A stretch of DNA of 64,000 bases, from positions 920,828 through 984,827 of the forward strand of contig NZ_JBFMKQ010000002.1 of NCBI RefSeq assembly GCF_040786285.1. Reading direction: 5' to 3'. The stretch's first letter is position 1, and the number at the start of each line of letters is the position of its first letter. A program made the position numbers and the translations under genes. The notes under the pieces are model-generated. The model saw only the letters and a list, made by a program, of their open reading frames with translations. It did no database searches and was not told the DNA's origin. Positions 23,501-31,740 of the stretch are shown here, one piece after another. The DNA is from Aquimarina sp040786285 (GTDB taxonomy: Bacteria; Bacteroidota; Bacteroidia; Flavobacteriales; Flavobacteriaceae).

Positions 23501-23673
23501 TTGTTTGTTGGATGATTTTCTAGGTCAATTATTCTACCACTCATTAGGGCAGGACCAATTTGTCGAGCTTCTAAATTACCAAAAAGTTCTTTCCCTTTAA
23601 GGACAATATCTTGTGATTGCATACTTATAGATAGGAGTATGCTCAAAGCCCCAAAAATAATTTTTTTGTTCAT
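20587..23673 (-). CDS. Large secreted BNR/sortilin-type beta-propeller protein
   Basis: This 1028-residue protein has a signal peptide (IFGALSILLSISMQSQ). Residues ~30-720 carry repeated Asp-box/BNR blades, each of the form S.DGG.tW (SSNGGASF, STDGGANWKKMG, TVDGGKTWEKIL, SIDAGKTWNKI, SDDAGASWKLL, SRDGGKTF, TQDGGKTWTN, TIDGGKNWSRF), with NPNIL/NPKIVY spacers, as in VPS10/sortilin-like proteins of Bacteroidota. The last ~300 residues hold a Fn3-like domain (LSIQDQDGNEVVNL) and a helical tail. These proteins are often called 'glycosyl hydrolase', but enzymatic activity is not shown. It should be periplasmic or exported. Confidence 0.88.
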   Translation of the reverse strand: MNKKIIFGALSILLSISMQSQDIVLKGKELFGNLEARQIGPALMSGRIIDLENHPTNNRILYAGTAGGGVWKSSNGGASFAPVFDKHAQSIGVVAVDPNDPDNTVWVGTGEIWTRNSVSIGDGLYKSTDGGANWKKMGFENSERISSIEINPKNSNEIYVAVLGALWADSEERGIYKTVDGGKTWEKILYTNEKTGASDLIMDPTNPNILYASMWEHRRTAWGFNSGGPNSALYKSIDAGKTWNKIHNGFPSGDLGRFAIAVAPSNPKIVYTVVESKKDKGLYRSDDAGASWKLLNSDFELVVRPFYFSRVVVDPKNPDILIKGGFLGSISRDGGKTFKALTPLTGAPKLHPDIHDVVFDINNSDRIYVGTDGGVYRSWDGAGTFDMVDNLPVSQFYHISVDNDEPYNIYGGLQDNGSWWGPSSSPGGIEARDWNRVGVGDGFRVLRHPTKRIIYSEMQGAQNVWRYDMDKNYTKNIQPLPIKGEADLRFNWNAPMAVSNHQPDRFYMGSQFVHVSEDMGNNWKKISPDLTTNDPAKQDKESGGISTDKSGAETHTTIFTIAESPLDEKLIWVGTDDGNVQITQDGGKTWTNTVENIQGLPKNTWVYHIEASTHKKGTAYAVFDGHASGDMNTYVYKTSDFGKTWTSLATDDIVGFARNIQEDYINEDLLFLGTEFGLFITIDGGKNWSRFTNNMPAAAVHFIDLQKKTNDLVMGTHGRGVIIIDDISPLRQITQEALAKEVHFFETKPAIIKEESGFGGGSTELQFVGDNPSTSSKIIYYLKKRHTFGKMTLSIQDQDGNEVVNLTPGKAKGINIVDWSFRKKAPKVAAGKTFTFGGFTSPRAPAGSYKVVLTKGKKQFESSIILQNDPTSLITDAERIAQQKATKQLFDEMEDLAYLVYKIDQNIKKAENLSKSDPASSKVAAAVVKELTTLKETLVVTTGDNYVDEAEPQLREKLSKIYAEVANQFEKPSFSQLENMGVLEKRLNDAKTAYEKINSKQIAKFNKYIEKVSGTPAEILDKDKFLSK

Positions 23674-23704
23674 AATTATTCTGATTGATTTGATGTGAAT
23701 AAAA

Positions 23705-23730
23705 AATCCCCAATATACTTATTGGGGATT
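23705..23730 (-). terminator. Terminator of the LolA-like gene
   Basis: On the minus strand AATCCCCAATA-agta-TATTGGGGATT followed by TTTTTATT, 15 nt after the stop of the 23746-24501 gene. Confidence 0.8.
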
Positions 23731-23745
23731 AGTACTATAGTATGA

Positions 23746-24501
23746 CTATTCCTTTTTTTCTTCAACTACTTTTTCAGGAAAAGCAAAGATTGCAGTGTCT
23801 ACTTCAGGATCGAGTTTAATATCTTTAAAACTCATGGTCTGAAATTGATTTGTTATCGTAAAAGGAAAATAAACTCCATTTACTTCTTGATAATCACTGA
23901 TAGAAGATTTTGCTATCTGACCTTTCATAGGGCCATCGTTAATTTCAGATTCAACGATGATTGGAACAAAATTTTCGGTATCAAAATAGTAATGAGATAT
24001 GTTTGGCTTAGATTCACCATTAATAGTAATAGGATCTTTAGTTAATTTTATTTTGAAAGTCTCTGTACCATCTACTGTCTCTTTTCCAATAAGCTCTACA
24101 GAATACCCTTTGTCTTTATAGTTTAAAAATGGATCAGGAAAATCTTTAGATTGTTTTTTCATGTTCTCGGTAGCTTCACTATCACTTTTCTCAGCTTCCA
24201 TAGTCATTTGATTTCTTTGCCAAGAGGTTTCACCATCAAAAGCAGACCAAACCATACGATTACCTTGAAGTTCTATAGTAACTACTTGTTTACCATCTTT
24301 TGTTGATACTTGTTCAAAAGGAATTTCCATGCCTTGCATTTTCATTACACCCACCATTTCGATACCTTTTAACTTTTCCCAATTTTCTTTACCACCAGTA
24401 TTCTCGAAATAATTACCAAGTATTTCATCTGCAGTTTGTGCATGAAATGATGTGGTTACAGCTAATATTAAAGCTATTACTATAGATTTTAAAACACTCA
24501 T
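23746..24501 (-). CDS. Secreted outer-membrane lipoprotein-sorting-like protein (LolA/LolB fold)
   Basis: This 251-residue protein has a signal peptide (IVIALILAVTTSFHAQ). TADEILGNYFENTGGKENWEKL is the typical start of Bacteroidota LolA-like periplasmic proteins, followed by a beta-rich body (GVMKMQGMEIPFEQ, GETSWQRNQ, YSVELIGKETVDGTETFKIKL, HYYFDTENFVPIIVESE, YFPFTITNQFQ) of the half-barrel fold that binds acyl chains. Members are often found beside proteases and large secreted proteins. It lies 72 nt upstream of the BNR-protein gene with a terminator between, so they may be separate transcripts. Confidence 0.75.
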   Translation of the reverse strand: MSVLKSIVIALILAVTTSFHAQTADEILGNYFENTGGKENWEKLKGIEMVGVMKMQGMEIPFEQVSTKDGKQVVTIELQGNRMVWSAFDGETSWQRNQMTMEAEKSDSEATENMKKQSKDFPDPFLNYKDKGYSVELIGKETVDGTETFKIKLTKDPITINGESKPNISHYYFDTENFVPIIVESEINDGPMKGQIAKSSISDYQEVNGVYFPFTITNQFQTMSFKDIKLDPEVDTAIFAFPEKVVEEKKE

Positions 24502-24586
24502 TGTTGTAGTTTTTTATGTTGTTATTGTAAAATTAGTCAATCGAGTTATACTTTTGTTACACTTTTTCACTAATTCTTTTTATAAT

Positions 24587-25477
24587 ATGCAGTTTGGTAA
24601 AGTAGAATATCCGGAGAAAATTAATTTCGAATTACCCCAAGATCACAAGGACACGGCTGGGGTTTTAAAAAAAACATCGACCGAAGGTTTATCTGTGTAT
24701 GTAGGATGTGCCAAATGGAATAAACAAGATCTAAAGGGGTTTTATCCGAGAGGCACCAAGGATGAACTAGAATATTACTCAAGACAATTTAATAGTATTG
24801 AGTTAAATGCTACATTTTACAGAATATTTTCGGAAGACCAGTTTAAAAAGTGGTATGATAAAACCCCAGAAGGGTTTAAGTTTTTTCCAAAACTTGTGCA
24901 AAATATTTCTCATCTTAAACGGTTAAACGAAGATGTTCAGCCCTATGTTGATGAATATTTATCTAATGTTATTCATCTTAAAGAAAAATTGGGTACTATT
25001 TTCTTGCAGATGCATGGCAATTTTGCTCCTAAAAATTTTGATAGAGTAATTCGTTTTATTGAAAAATGGCCTAGAGAAGTACGTTTAGCGGTAGAATTTA
25101 GGCATACCGATTGGTTTAATGATCAAGTGGTAGCCGAAGAATTGTACTCACTTCTAGAAAATTATAATATAGCTAATATAATTACCGATACCGCAGGTAG
25201 GAGAGACTTACTACATATGCGATTAACTAATGACGAGGCCTTTATTAGATATGTTGGTGCAAACCACACCACAGATTATAGTAGACTAGATGATTGGATT
25301 ATACGATTTAAGTCCTGGAAAAAACTAGGAATTAATAAGGTGCACTTTTTTGTACATCAAAATATTGAAAAAGAATCACCGCTTTTATCAAAGTATTTTA
25401 TCAATACACTGAATGAACAATTAAATACTAAACTTAATTTACCTGATCATTCGACTGATGATTTAAAGTTGTTTTGA
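24587..25477 (+). CDS. DUF72 family protein
   Basis: I start at ATG 24587 (MQFGKVEYPEKINF); the longer frame from 24452 only adds a spurious hydrophobic stretch that overlaps the divergent gene. DUF72 is a TIM-barrel family: VYVGCAKWNKQDLKGFYP, FNSIELNATFYRI, KFFPKLVQNISH, LGTIFLQMHGNFAPKNF, RLAVEFRHTDWF. Relatives resemble sugar isomerases and some may be nucleases, but no activity is established. The protein is complete at 296 residues. Confidence 0.9.
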   Translation: MQFGKVEYPEKINFELPQDHKDTAGVLKKTSTEGLSVYVGCAKWNKQDLKGFYPRGTKDELEYYSRQFNSIELNATFYRIFSEDQFKKWYDKTPEGFKFFPKLVQNISHLKRLNEDVQPYVDEYLSNVIHLKEKLGTIFLQMHGNFAPKNFDRVIRFIEKWPREVRLAVEFRHTDWFNDQVVAEELYSLLENYNIANIITDTAGRRDLLHMRLTNDEAFIRYVGANHTTDYSRLDDWIIRFKSWKKLGINKVHFFVHQNIEKESPLLSKYFINTLNEQLNTKLNLPDHSTDDLKLF

Positions 25478-25559
25478 GTGTATTTCTTGGTGTAGTATGG
25501 TTTTTAAGTAAATAAATAAGGGGTTTTTGCATTAAAAAATGTTAAAAAACGGATTTTAC

Positions 25560-25590
25560 TTGCATGTTATCGATAAAAATGTGTATTTTG
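25560..25590 (+). promoter_or_regulatory. Candidate promoter for the small secreted protein gene
   Basis: TTGC (25560-25563) and TATTTTG (25584-25590) are spaced about 21 nt, close to the Bacteroidota -33 TTTG / -7 TANNTTTG arrangement. The start codon is ~100 nt downstream. Confidence 0.3.
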
Positions 25591-25693
25591 CCGATGTATT
25601 TGAGAATTATGTTATAATTATTACATTAATATTTAATTCATACATAATTTAAAAATGTGATAAAATTAACCCCCAATCTTAAAATGTAATCAT

Positions 25694-26071
25694 ATGAGCA
25701 AATCTTTACACTCTCTAACTTTATTGGTCTTCTTGTTGATTTTTAACTTTATAAGCTCGCAATCTTCATTTGCGGATAATCATTTTTCTCATAAAACAGA
25801 TATCTTTTACTCTACCGATGTTGAATCTAATTTAGAAGATAGTCATACAACTTCTAACAAGAAGGTTTTTTCCTACATTTTTAAAACCGAAGATGCTCAT
25901 TTAGATCATGATCATAATGATGACCTTTCGTTGTTAGATGTAATTTCTTCTGATGAAAGTTCTGATTTTAATTGTTCTGGTGGATTTTGTATGAATAAAT
26001 TACATTTTCATAAAAAAGGATTAACTATAAAAAAACAACTCTTCGTTTATTTTATGAGAATCTCTTGCTAG
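25694..26071 (+). CDS. Small secreted Asp/His/Ser-rich protein, unknown
   Basis: This 125-residue protein has a signal peptide (TLLVFLLIFNFISSQSSFA). The mature part is acidic and rich in Ser, Asp and His (DAHLDHDHNDDLSLLD, SSDESSDFNCSGGFC) with two close Cys, and ends in a short basic hydrophobic segment (TIKKQLFVYFMRISC). A HxDHDHxD cluster could bind divalent metal (inference). No family is recognised and there is no metal-transport gene beside it. It lies between the DUF72 gene and the helicase, all on the plus strand. Confidence 0.5.
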   Translation: MSKSLHSLTLLVFLLIFNFISSQSSFADNHFSHKTDIFYSTDVESNLEDSHTTSNKKVFSYIFKTEDAHLDHDHNDDLSLLDVISSDESSDFNCSGGFCMNKLHFHKKGLTIKKQLFVYFMRISC

Positions 26072-26107
26072 TTTAAATTTTATTGAATTAGTTATTTACG
26101 GATTACC

Positions 26108-26137
26108 TTGGGTTGTAAATATATTCAGCTATTTTTG
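26108..26137 (+). promoter_or_regulatory. Candidate Bacteroidota promoter for the DEAD-box helicase gene
   Basis: TTG at 26108-26110 and TATTTTTG (TANNTTTG consensus) at 26130-26137, spacer 19 nt, 20 nt before the start codon at 26157. Confidence 0.5.
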
Positions 26138-26156
26138 CAACTTAAATCTGGTAGCT

Positions 26157-27266
26157 ATGACATTTTTAGAACTTGGAGTCTCCAAAGAACTTTGCAAAGG
26201 CCTCAAAGAAATAGGTATTACAATTCCTACAAAGATTCAAGAACAAGCCATACCAGCTTTAATGAATCATCAAATTGATTTTATAGGCAAGGCTCAAACA
26301 GGAACAGGAAAAACGGCAGCCTTTGGAATCCCAGTATTGTCTGATATACATCCAGAAAAAAATCATGTACAAGCCTTGATTTTGGCTCCAACACGAGAGC
26401 TTGGTCAACAAATAGCAAAACAACTTTTTAAATTTACAAAGTACACAGATAAGATTTTTATAGAGTCTGTTTACGGTGGAGAAAAAATTGAAAGACAAAT
26501 TTCTAGATTAAGTAGACCCACACATATTATCGTGGCTACTCCTGGAAGACTCATAGATCTAATGCAGAGAAAAGTGGTTGATATTTCTAAAATAAAGACC
26601 CTAATACTAGATGAGGCAGATGAGATGTTAAGTATGGGTTTCAAAAAAGACCTTACTACTATTTTGGGTAAAACCAAAGGTCATAGAAATGTGTGGCTTT
26701 TTTCGGCTACAATGCCTTCATCGTTAAATGAGATTATTACTACCTATGTAGATAAAAATGCAGTACAGATTAGTATCGATAAGAATGATGCTGTAAATAA
26801 AGGTATTGATCATCAATTTGTGATTGGTGAAGAGATAAATAAATTAGATACTCTTATCTATTTTTTGAAAACGCAAAAGAATAGTAGGGGGATTATTTTT
26901 ACGAAAACTAAAGCAGCGGCAAGAACTCTTTCTAAACAACTAAACTCTAAGAATTATGAAGTAGGTTTGCTTGAGGGCGAAATGACCCAAAAGGAACGGG
27001 ATAAAGTAATGAGAGCTTTTAGAAATAAGACTTTACGATTGTTAGTATCGACAGATGTGGCTGCAAGAGGTATAGATGTGGCTAACCTGGCTTTTGTGAT
27101 ACATTATCAATTACCTGATCAAATAGAGTATTATACGCATAGAAGTGGAAGAACTGCTAGAGCGGGTAAAACAGGATTATCTTTGGCTTTAGTAACAAAA
27201 TCAGAAATTAAAGTCCTTAGAGAATTAGAAAAACAGCTTGGCATTAGATTTAACCAGATAAGGTAA
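26157..27266 (+). CDS. DEAD-box ATP-dependent RNA helicase
   Basis: This 369-residue protein is a minimal two-RecA-domain helicase. Q motif FLELGVSKELCKGLKEIGI...IQEQAIP, motif I AQTGTGKT, Ia PTRELGQQ, Ib TPGRLID, II DEAD in LILDEADEML, III SAT, IV IIFTKTK, V STDVAARGIDV, VI HRSGRTARAG. All are intact. It ends shortly after motif VI with no C-terminal RNA-binding extension, shorter than DbpA/CshA/RhlE. It unwinds RNA duplexes in the cytoplasm, likely in ribosome assembly or cold adaptation. The upstream region has a consensus -7 box. Confidence 0.93.
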   Translation: MTFLELGVSKELCKGLKEIGITIPTKIQEQAIPALMNHQIDFIGKAQTGTGKTAAFGIPVLSDIHPEKNHVQALILAPTRELGQQIAKQLFKFTKYTDKIFIESVYGGEKIERQISRLSRPTHIIVATPGRLIDLMQRKVVDISKIKTLILDEADEMLSMGFKKDLTTILGKTKGHRNVWLFSATMPSSLNEIITTYVDKNAVQISIDKNDAVNKGIDHQFVIGEEINKLDTLIYFLKTQKNSRGIIFTKTKAAARTLSKQLNSKNYEVGLLEGEMTQKERDKVMRAFRNKTLRLLVSTDVAARGIDVANLAFVIHYQLPDQIEYYTHRSGRTARAGKTGLSLALVTKSEIKVLRELEKQLGIRFNQIR

Positions 27267-27278
27267 TAAAAGAGTTGA

Positions 27279-27647
27279 TTAGCTTACACTTATTGTAGAA
27301 ATAACAGATAATAGTTTATCGAAATTTACAGGTTTTGAGAAGTAATTATCAAAACCAATATTAATGAAACGTTGTTTGTCTCCTGGCATGGCATAAGCAG
27401 TAACTGCAAAAACCGGTGTGTTTTTGATTATATCTAACTTACGAAATCTTTGAAGCAACTCACAACCATCCATTTGATTTAATCCCAGATTAATATCAAC
27501 TAGGATAAGATCAAGATTTTTTTCTTTGACTACTTTAAGAGCTTGCGAGCCATTTTCTGCAATGATAACATTAGAATCATGTTTGGATAACATTTTATCC
27601 ATGACCAGAGCATTTATTTTATTATCTTCTACGTAAAGAATATTCAT
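27279..27647 (-). CDS. Single-domain response regulator (receiver only)
   Basis: This 122-residue protein is a CheY-like receiver: NILYVEDNKINALVMDKML, phospho-acceptor Asp in LDLILVDINL, Thr in PVFAVTAYA, Lys in YFSKPVNF. It has no output domain, so it should act through protein contacts or a phosphorelay. Its ATG overlaps the kinase stop (ATGA, 27644-27647), so it is translationally coupled to the PAS kinase, its obvious partner. The style (VEDNKINALVMDKMLSKH) matches receiver domains usually fused to hybrid kinases. Confidence 0.93.
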   Translation of the reverse strand: MNILYVEDNKINALVMDKMLSKHDSNVIIAENGSQALKVVKEKNLDLILVDINLGLNQMDGCELLQRFRKLDIIKNTPVFAVTAYAMPGDKQRFINIGFDNYFSKPVNFDKLLSVISTISVS

Positions 27648-29845
27648 AGGTGTTTTGGAATTATAATTATAAGTTCTGTACCCTTCCCTAATTTACTTTT
27701 TAATTTAATTTTCCCACCTAAAATCTCAATATATCTTTTTGAAAGACTTAGCCCAATACCGGTTCCTTCATATTCGCGACTTATACCAACGCTTCCTTGC
27801 ATTAGTGGCTCAAAGATTTTATCAAAATCTTTTTTGTCTATGCCTATACCAGTATCTTTAATATAAATATAAATATTTTTTTTTGAAATTTTAGAATTAA
27901 TGTAAATGCGGACGGCTCCTTTTTTTGTGTATTTAATGGCATTATGTATTACATTATTAAGAGCTGGTCGAAATAGATTCATATCTATTTTTGCTTGTGG
28001 GCTCTCTGCATCGAGTTCTAGAGTATAATCTAATTCTTTACTGTCTGCCATATATTTGTACTCTCTAAAAGAGGTTTCTACAATATAATTGATATCTACT
28101 TCTTCAAAATTAAGGTTATCATGGATTGCGTTTATTTCACTAAATGTAGACAGCTTATTCATCGTATCTAATAATCGATCTTTGCTTTCTTCTAAGTATT
28201 TAAGTAATTCATTTTGTTCTTCGGGGTATTTATCCTTAAGTATCAAATTACTTATTGTCATTATACCATTTAGTGGTGTTCTTATTTCATGACTAAAATT
28301 TGATAGTATATTAGATTTTAGATTACTAAGCTCTTGTTCTCTTAGATGCGCCTCTGTTATGGCTTGTTCTGCAAGTTTTCTTTCAGAAATGTCATGAAAG
28401 CTTACTAGTATTGAGTTTATTTTATAATCATTGTCAAAAATGGGAGTGTACTTTGATTCAAGCCACTGGGTACGCCCTTCGTTAGTAATGCGTTCAACTT
28501 CCTTTTTTATTGTATTACCTTTTAGAGCTTCGTTAAAAGTATGCGAAAACGAATTTTTAAAATTAAGGGGCATAACATCAACAAAAAAACTATCGGTTTG
28601 AGTAGGATCTATATTAAAATCTCGTTTAATTATTTTTAATGACTTTTTATCAGCTATTAAAATTTTTCCTTTTGTGTCTAACAATACTGTGTATGCAAAT
28701 CCATTATTCACTATAGCTTGTAGTCTGCTTTTGCCTTCGATGATAGTTCGTTCATTTAGTTTTTTTTGATGTACATCTATCAAATTACCAATCATACGTA
28801 TAGTCTCACCTTTTTTATTTTTTCTTCTAAAGCCGTGAACTTCATAATGATGATATGATCCTTTGTAATGCTTTAAACGATAATAATTAAAATAGTGGTT
28901 TCCCGTTTTGTTAAGATTATCCAGATGTCTTTGTAGTGCATTTTCGACATCTTCGGGGTGTATCATTTTTCGAAATTCTTCTTCAGGTACAAAATCTTGA
29001 CTCAATGGTAATCCAAGCATTTCTTTAAAGGCTTTACTGTAGAAGACCATATTGGTTTCTATAATATGATCAAACAACCCGGATTGTATACCTTTAAGTG
29101 CTAAATGTTTGGTTTCTTCATTATATTTTAGTTTTTCAATATACTTATGACGTTCTGTAACATCTGCAATAGTACCATTTACATAAACTACTTCATTTTT
29201 ATAAATAACGGGTTGGGCAACTACCTTAACCCATTTTTCTACCCCTTTATGAGTGATTATTTTTTCGGTATATTCATAGGGCTCTTTATTTTTTATAAGG
29301 TTATCAAGGTAACCTTCTAATCGTGCCCTGGATTCTATAGGGTAGAATGAGGCTCCTAATTCCCTGGTCATAGGAACATCTGGATCTAAATCTTTTATAT
29401 AGTAACACCCCTTTGACCAATACATTTCTTTATTTTTGGGATTAAAATACCAAGCTCCAGTTTTGGTAAGTTTAGAAAGTGTAATTAAAGCTCTGTGTTC
29501 TTTATATTCTTCAGTAGTATCGATTCCTGTGGCATAAATTAAATCATCATAATAAGTTAGATTAAATTTCAATGCAAGCACCGTATTATTTTTAGTAACA
29601 AAACTGAAAGGCTTACTTATAATAGAATTTTCTTTGGATAAGTTTGCAATAGCATCTTTAAAAATTGTTACATCTTCATCAATAATATAATCAGTGATAT
29701 ATTTTACTTCGCCTATATAGGAGGGTGTAAACAGAGTCTCGCATCTATTATTATAGGCGATGACTTCACCATTTTTTTTTAAAATAAAAAGAAAGTGTAA
29801 AGTTTTCTCGGCTAAGATTTCAAATTGTTCCAGAGTAAAAGGCAT
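27644..29845 (-). CDS. PAS-rich sensor histidine kinase
   Basis: This 733-residue protein has no transmembrane segment, so it is a cytoplasmic sensor. Four PAS units are suggested: ~10-110 (LFILKKNGEVIAYNNR), ~120-235 (KTGAWYFNPKNKEMYWSKG with a PAC end VNGTIADVTERHK), ~245-365 (LFDHIIETNMVFYSKAF), ~370-495 (YTVLLDTKGKILIADK, ending SFHDISERKLAEQ). HisKA follows with His ~519 in LSNFSHEIRTPLNG, then HATPase boxes N (VIHNAIKYTKK), G1 (DTGIGI), G2 (GTGIGLSLSKRY). It pairs with the downstream receiver protein. Confidence 0.92.
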   Translation of the reverse strand: MPFTLEQFEILAEKTLHFLFILKKNGEVIAYNNRCETLFTPSYIGEVKYITDYIIDEDVTIFKDAIANLSKENSIISKPFSFVTKNNTVLALKFNLTYYDDLIYATGIDTTEEYKEHRALITLSKLTKTGAWYFNPKNKEMYWSKGCYYIKDLDPDVPMTRELGASFYPIESRARLEGYLDNLIKNKEPYEYTEKIITHKGVEKWVKVVAQPVIYKNEVVYVNGTIADVTERHKYIEKLKYNEETKHLALKGIQSGLFDHIIETNMVFYSKAFKEMLGLPLSQDFVPEEEFRKMIHPEDVENALQRHLDNLNKTGNHYFNYYRLKHYKGSYHHYEVHGFRRKNKKGETIRMIGNLIDVHQKKLNERTIIEGKSRLQAIVNNGFAYTVLLDTKGKILIADKKSLKIIKRDFNIDPTQTDSFFVDVMPLNFKNSFSHTFNEALKGNTIKKEVERITNEGRTQWLESKYTPIFDNDYKINSILVSFHDISERKLAEQAITEAHLREQELSNLKSNILSNFSHEIRTPLNGIMTISNLILKDKYPEEQNELLKYLEESKDRLLDTMNKLSTFSEINAIHDNLNFEEVDINYIVETSFREYKYMADSKELDYTLELDAESPQAKIDMNLFRPALNNVIHNAIKYTKKGAVRIYINSKISKKNIYIYIKDTGIGIDKKDFDKIFEPLMQGSVGISREYEGTGIGLSLSKRYIEILGGKIKLKSKLGKGTELIIIIPKHL

Positions 29846-30261
29846 AAAAAACGGTCATTTCTATAATAGTTCTGGGGTAATTTTATCTTAAAGTTACAAA
29901 ATGATTTAGAATGACAGCATTTAAGAGGTTGTTTTTAAAGCTATAATCGATTAACTCTAACATAAATCGATGAAATCACACTAGAAAAGCTAACTTTTTC
30001 GTGAAGTAATGTTTTTTAAAAATACAAGGCGCTAGGATATGCTCATTACTCTTATTTATCTTGTACAGCATAATTGCCAATAGTTTATAAAATAAGGATT
30101 GAGTGGACTCATTATTTTCTATTTTTAGATTGAAAAAAGAGTGTAGAATACCTCAAAAAGTGGCAAATTATAATTTGTTTAATGGTTCTTAATTGAATGA
30201 AATCATAAAAAATATAAATCGTATTTTTAATGAAGGTAAAGGGTTAATTGTTGACATTGCT
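29846..30261. other. Divergent intergenic region upstream of the PAS kinase and the ECF sigma gene
   Basis: No gene seen. A perfect 14-bp palindrome CAAATTATAATTTG (30164-30177) lies about 85 nt before the sigma-factor ATG and overlaps a near-consensus -7 (TAATTTG). It could be part of the sigma gene's promoter or an operator. The frame from TTG 30193 is open but lacks family similarity. Confidence 0.35.
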
Positions 30262-30780
30262 ATGTTAAAAAATAAAAAATCAGTTTGCGAGGAGGAAAAT
30301 TTTCAATTTTTGTTCGAGAGCTATTCCGAATCCATACGTAACTTCATTTATTATAGATGTGGGGATATGGATTTTGCCGAGGATATCACTCAGGATGCAT
30401 TTATGAAGTTATGGGAGAATTGTAAAAAAGTTGTTTTTGATACCGCTAAATCTTTTGTTATGAAGATTGCACAAAATAAATTTTACAATGTTAAGGCCCG
30501 TGAGAAAATAGTATTAAAATATCGTCAACAAATAACATTTCAACAGCTAGTTTCAAAAAGCCCTGAATTCTTAATGGAAGAGAAAGAGTTTATGGAAATC
30601 TTAATAAGAAGTATTGAAGAGCTTCCTTACAGACAAAGAGAGGTCTTCCTTTTAAGTAGAAAGGACAAAAAAACATATGCCGAAATAGCAGAAATTGTTG
30701 GGATAACTCAAAAAGCAGTAGAACGAAGAATGTATCTAGCATTAACATCTCTAAGAGAAAAATTTAAAGACATTATCTAA
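30262..30780 (+). CDS. ECF sigma factor, FecI/SigW-like
   Basis: I start at ATG 30262; a TTG at 30193 would add 23 residues unlike the family. The 172-residue product has sigma region 2 (FQFLFESYSESIRNFIYYRC, DFAEDITQDAFMKLWEN) and region 4 (SIEELPYRQREVFLLSRKDKKTYAEIAEIVGITQKAVERRMYLAL). It heads an operon with a FecR anti-sigma factor (14 nt gap) and a TonB-dependent receptor with an STN domain, the classical cell-surface signalling set in which outer-membrane ligand binding frees the sigma factor. Confidence 0.9.
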   Translation: MLKNKKSVCEEENFQFLFESYSESIRNFIYYRCGDMDFAEDITQDAFMKLWENCKKVVFDTAKSFVMKIAQNKFYNVKAREKIVLKYRQQITFQQLVSKSPEFLMEEKEFMEILIRSIEELPYRQREVFLLSRKDKKTYAEIAEIVGITQKAVERRMYLALTSLREKFKDII

Positions 30781-30794
30781 CGAAACATCAGGTC

Positions 30795-31706
30795 ATGGAA
30801 AATTTGGGAGGAAAGAAGGAAGAGCTTCTAGCTAGATGGATATCTAATGAGCTCTCTATGGATGAAAGAGAAGCCTTCGAGAACTCTAAAGAATTTGAGA
30901 TTTATAATGTGATTTTTGGAGCAACAGAGCAAATAGAAATTGAGCCTTATAATAAAGAAACCGCCTTTGAATCTATACAAAGAAATGTAAATAAAGATAT
31001 AAAAGATACTTCAATAGTCTCTAAATGGATGTATATAGCAGCTGCCTCTATTGTTCTTCTTTTAGGTTATTTTTATTTTTCGTTTCAGAAGGAAAGTTTT
31101 GAATCTAACTATGGAGAACAACTTGAATTAGGATTACCCGATGGTTCTGAAGTAATTCTAAACTCGAAAGCCCAAGTTAGTTATCGAAAAAGAAATTGGG
31201 ATGAAAATCGAATGTTAAATCTAGATGGAGAAGCCTATTTCAAAGTGAATCCAGGATCAACATTCAAAATTATACTAGATGAAGGAGTGGTAACTGTTAT
31301 TGGAACTGAATTTACTGTAAATTCGAACACTAAAATTTTAGAGGTGATTTGTTTTAAAGGAAAGGTTAAGATTGAATCAAACAAAAAATCCAAAATTCTT
31401 AATAGTGGTGAGGCAACACGAGTTATTAATTCTGTTTTCGAAAATTGGACCCTTTCTTCTCAAAAACCTTTGTGGATAAACGGAGAAAGTAATTTTAATA
31501 ATGCACCTCTTTACCAGGTAATAAAAGCTTTAGAGAATCAATATAACATTAAAGTTAATAACCAAAACATTGATGACCAAGTAAGGTTTAGTGGGAGTTT
31601 TACACACAAAAACATGGAAATTGCACTGCAAACAGTATTTAAATCTGCAAAAATAAAGTATACACTTAAGAATAAAAACATGATAGATTTAGAATATGAT
31701 AATTGA
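30795..31706 (+). CDS. FecR-type anti-sigma factor
   Basis: This 303-residue protein has an N-terminal cytoplasmic anti-sigma part (ELLARWISNELSMDEREAFENS), a single membrane helix (~residues 76-94, WMYIAAASIVLLLGYFYFSF) and a periplasmic FecR domain (LGLPDGSEVILNSKAQVSYRKRNW, NLDGEAYFKV, VTVIGTEFTVNS). The C-terminal DUF4974-like secretin/STN fold (FNNAPLYQVIKALENQYNIKV, RFSGSFTHKNMEIALQTVFK) would contact the receptor's STN domain. It sits between its sigma factor and the receptor. Confidence 0.92.
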   Translation: MENLGGKKEELLARWISNELSMDEREAFENSKEFEIYNVIFGATEQIEIEPYNKETAFESIQRNVNKDIKDTSIVSKWMYIAAASIVLLLGYFYFSFQKESFESNYGEQLELGLPDGSEVILNSKAQVSYRKRNWDENRMLNLDGEAYFKVNPGSTFKIILDEGVVTVIGTEFTVNSNTKILEVICFKGKVKIESNKKSKILNSGEATRVINSVFENWTLSSQKPLWINGESNFNNAPLYQVIKALENQYNIKVNNQNIDDQVRFSGSFTHKNMEIALQTVFKSAKIKYTLKNKNMIDLEYDN

Positions 31707-31740
31707 GATATACTTCATAATTTTCTTTAAAATCATCTAA

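Noticed and set aside
24452..24586. Hydrophobic N-terminal extension of the DUF72 protein
   Set aside because: It overlaps the divergent LolA-like gene's start and has no family counterpart; ATG 24587 is the natural start.
30193..30261. Earlier TTG start for the ECF sigma factor
   Set aside because: The added 23 residues do not resemble sigma factors and the ATG at 30262 fits the family N-terminus.
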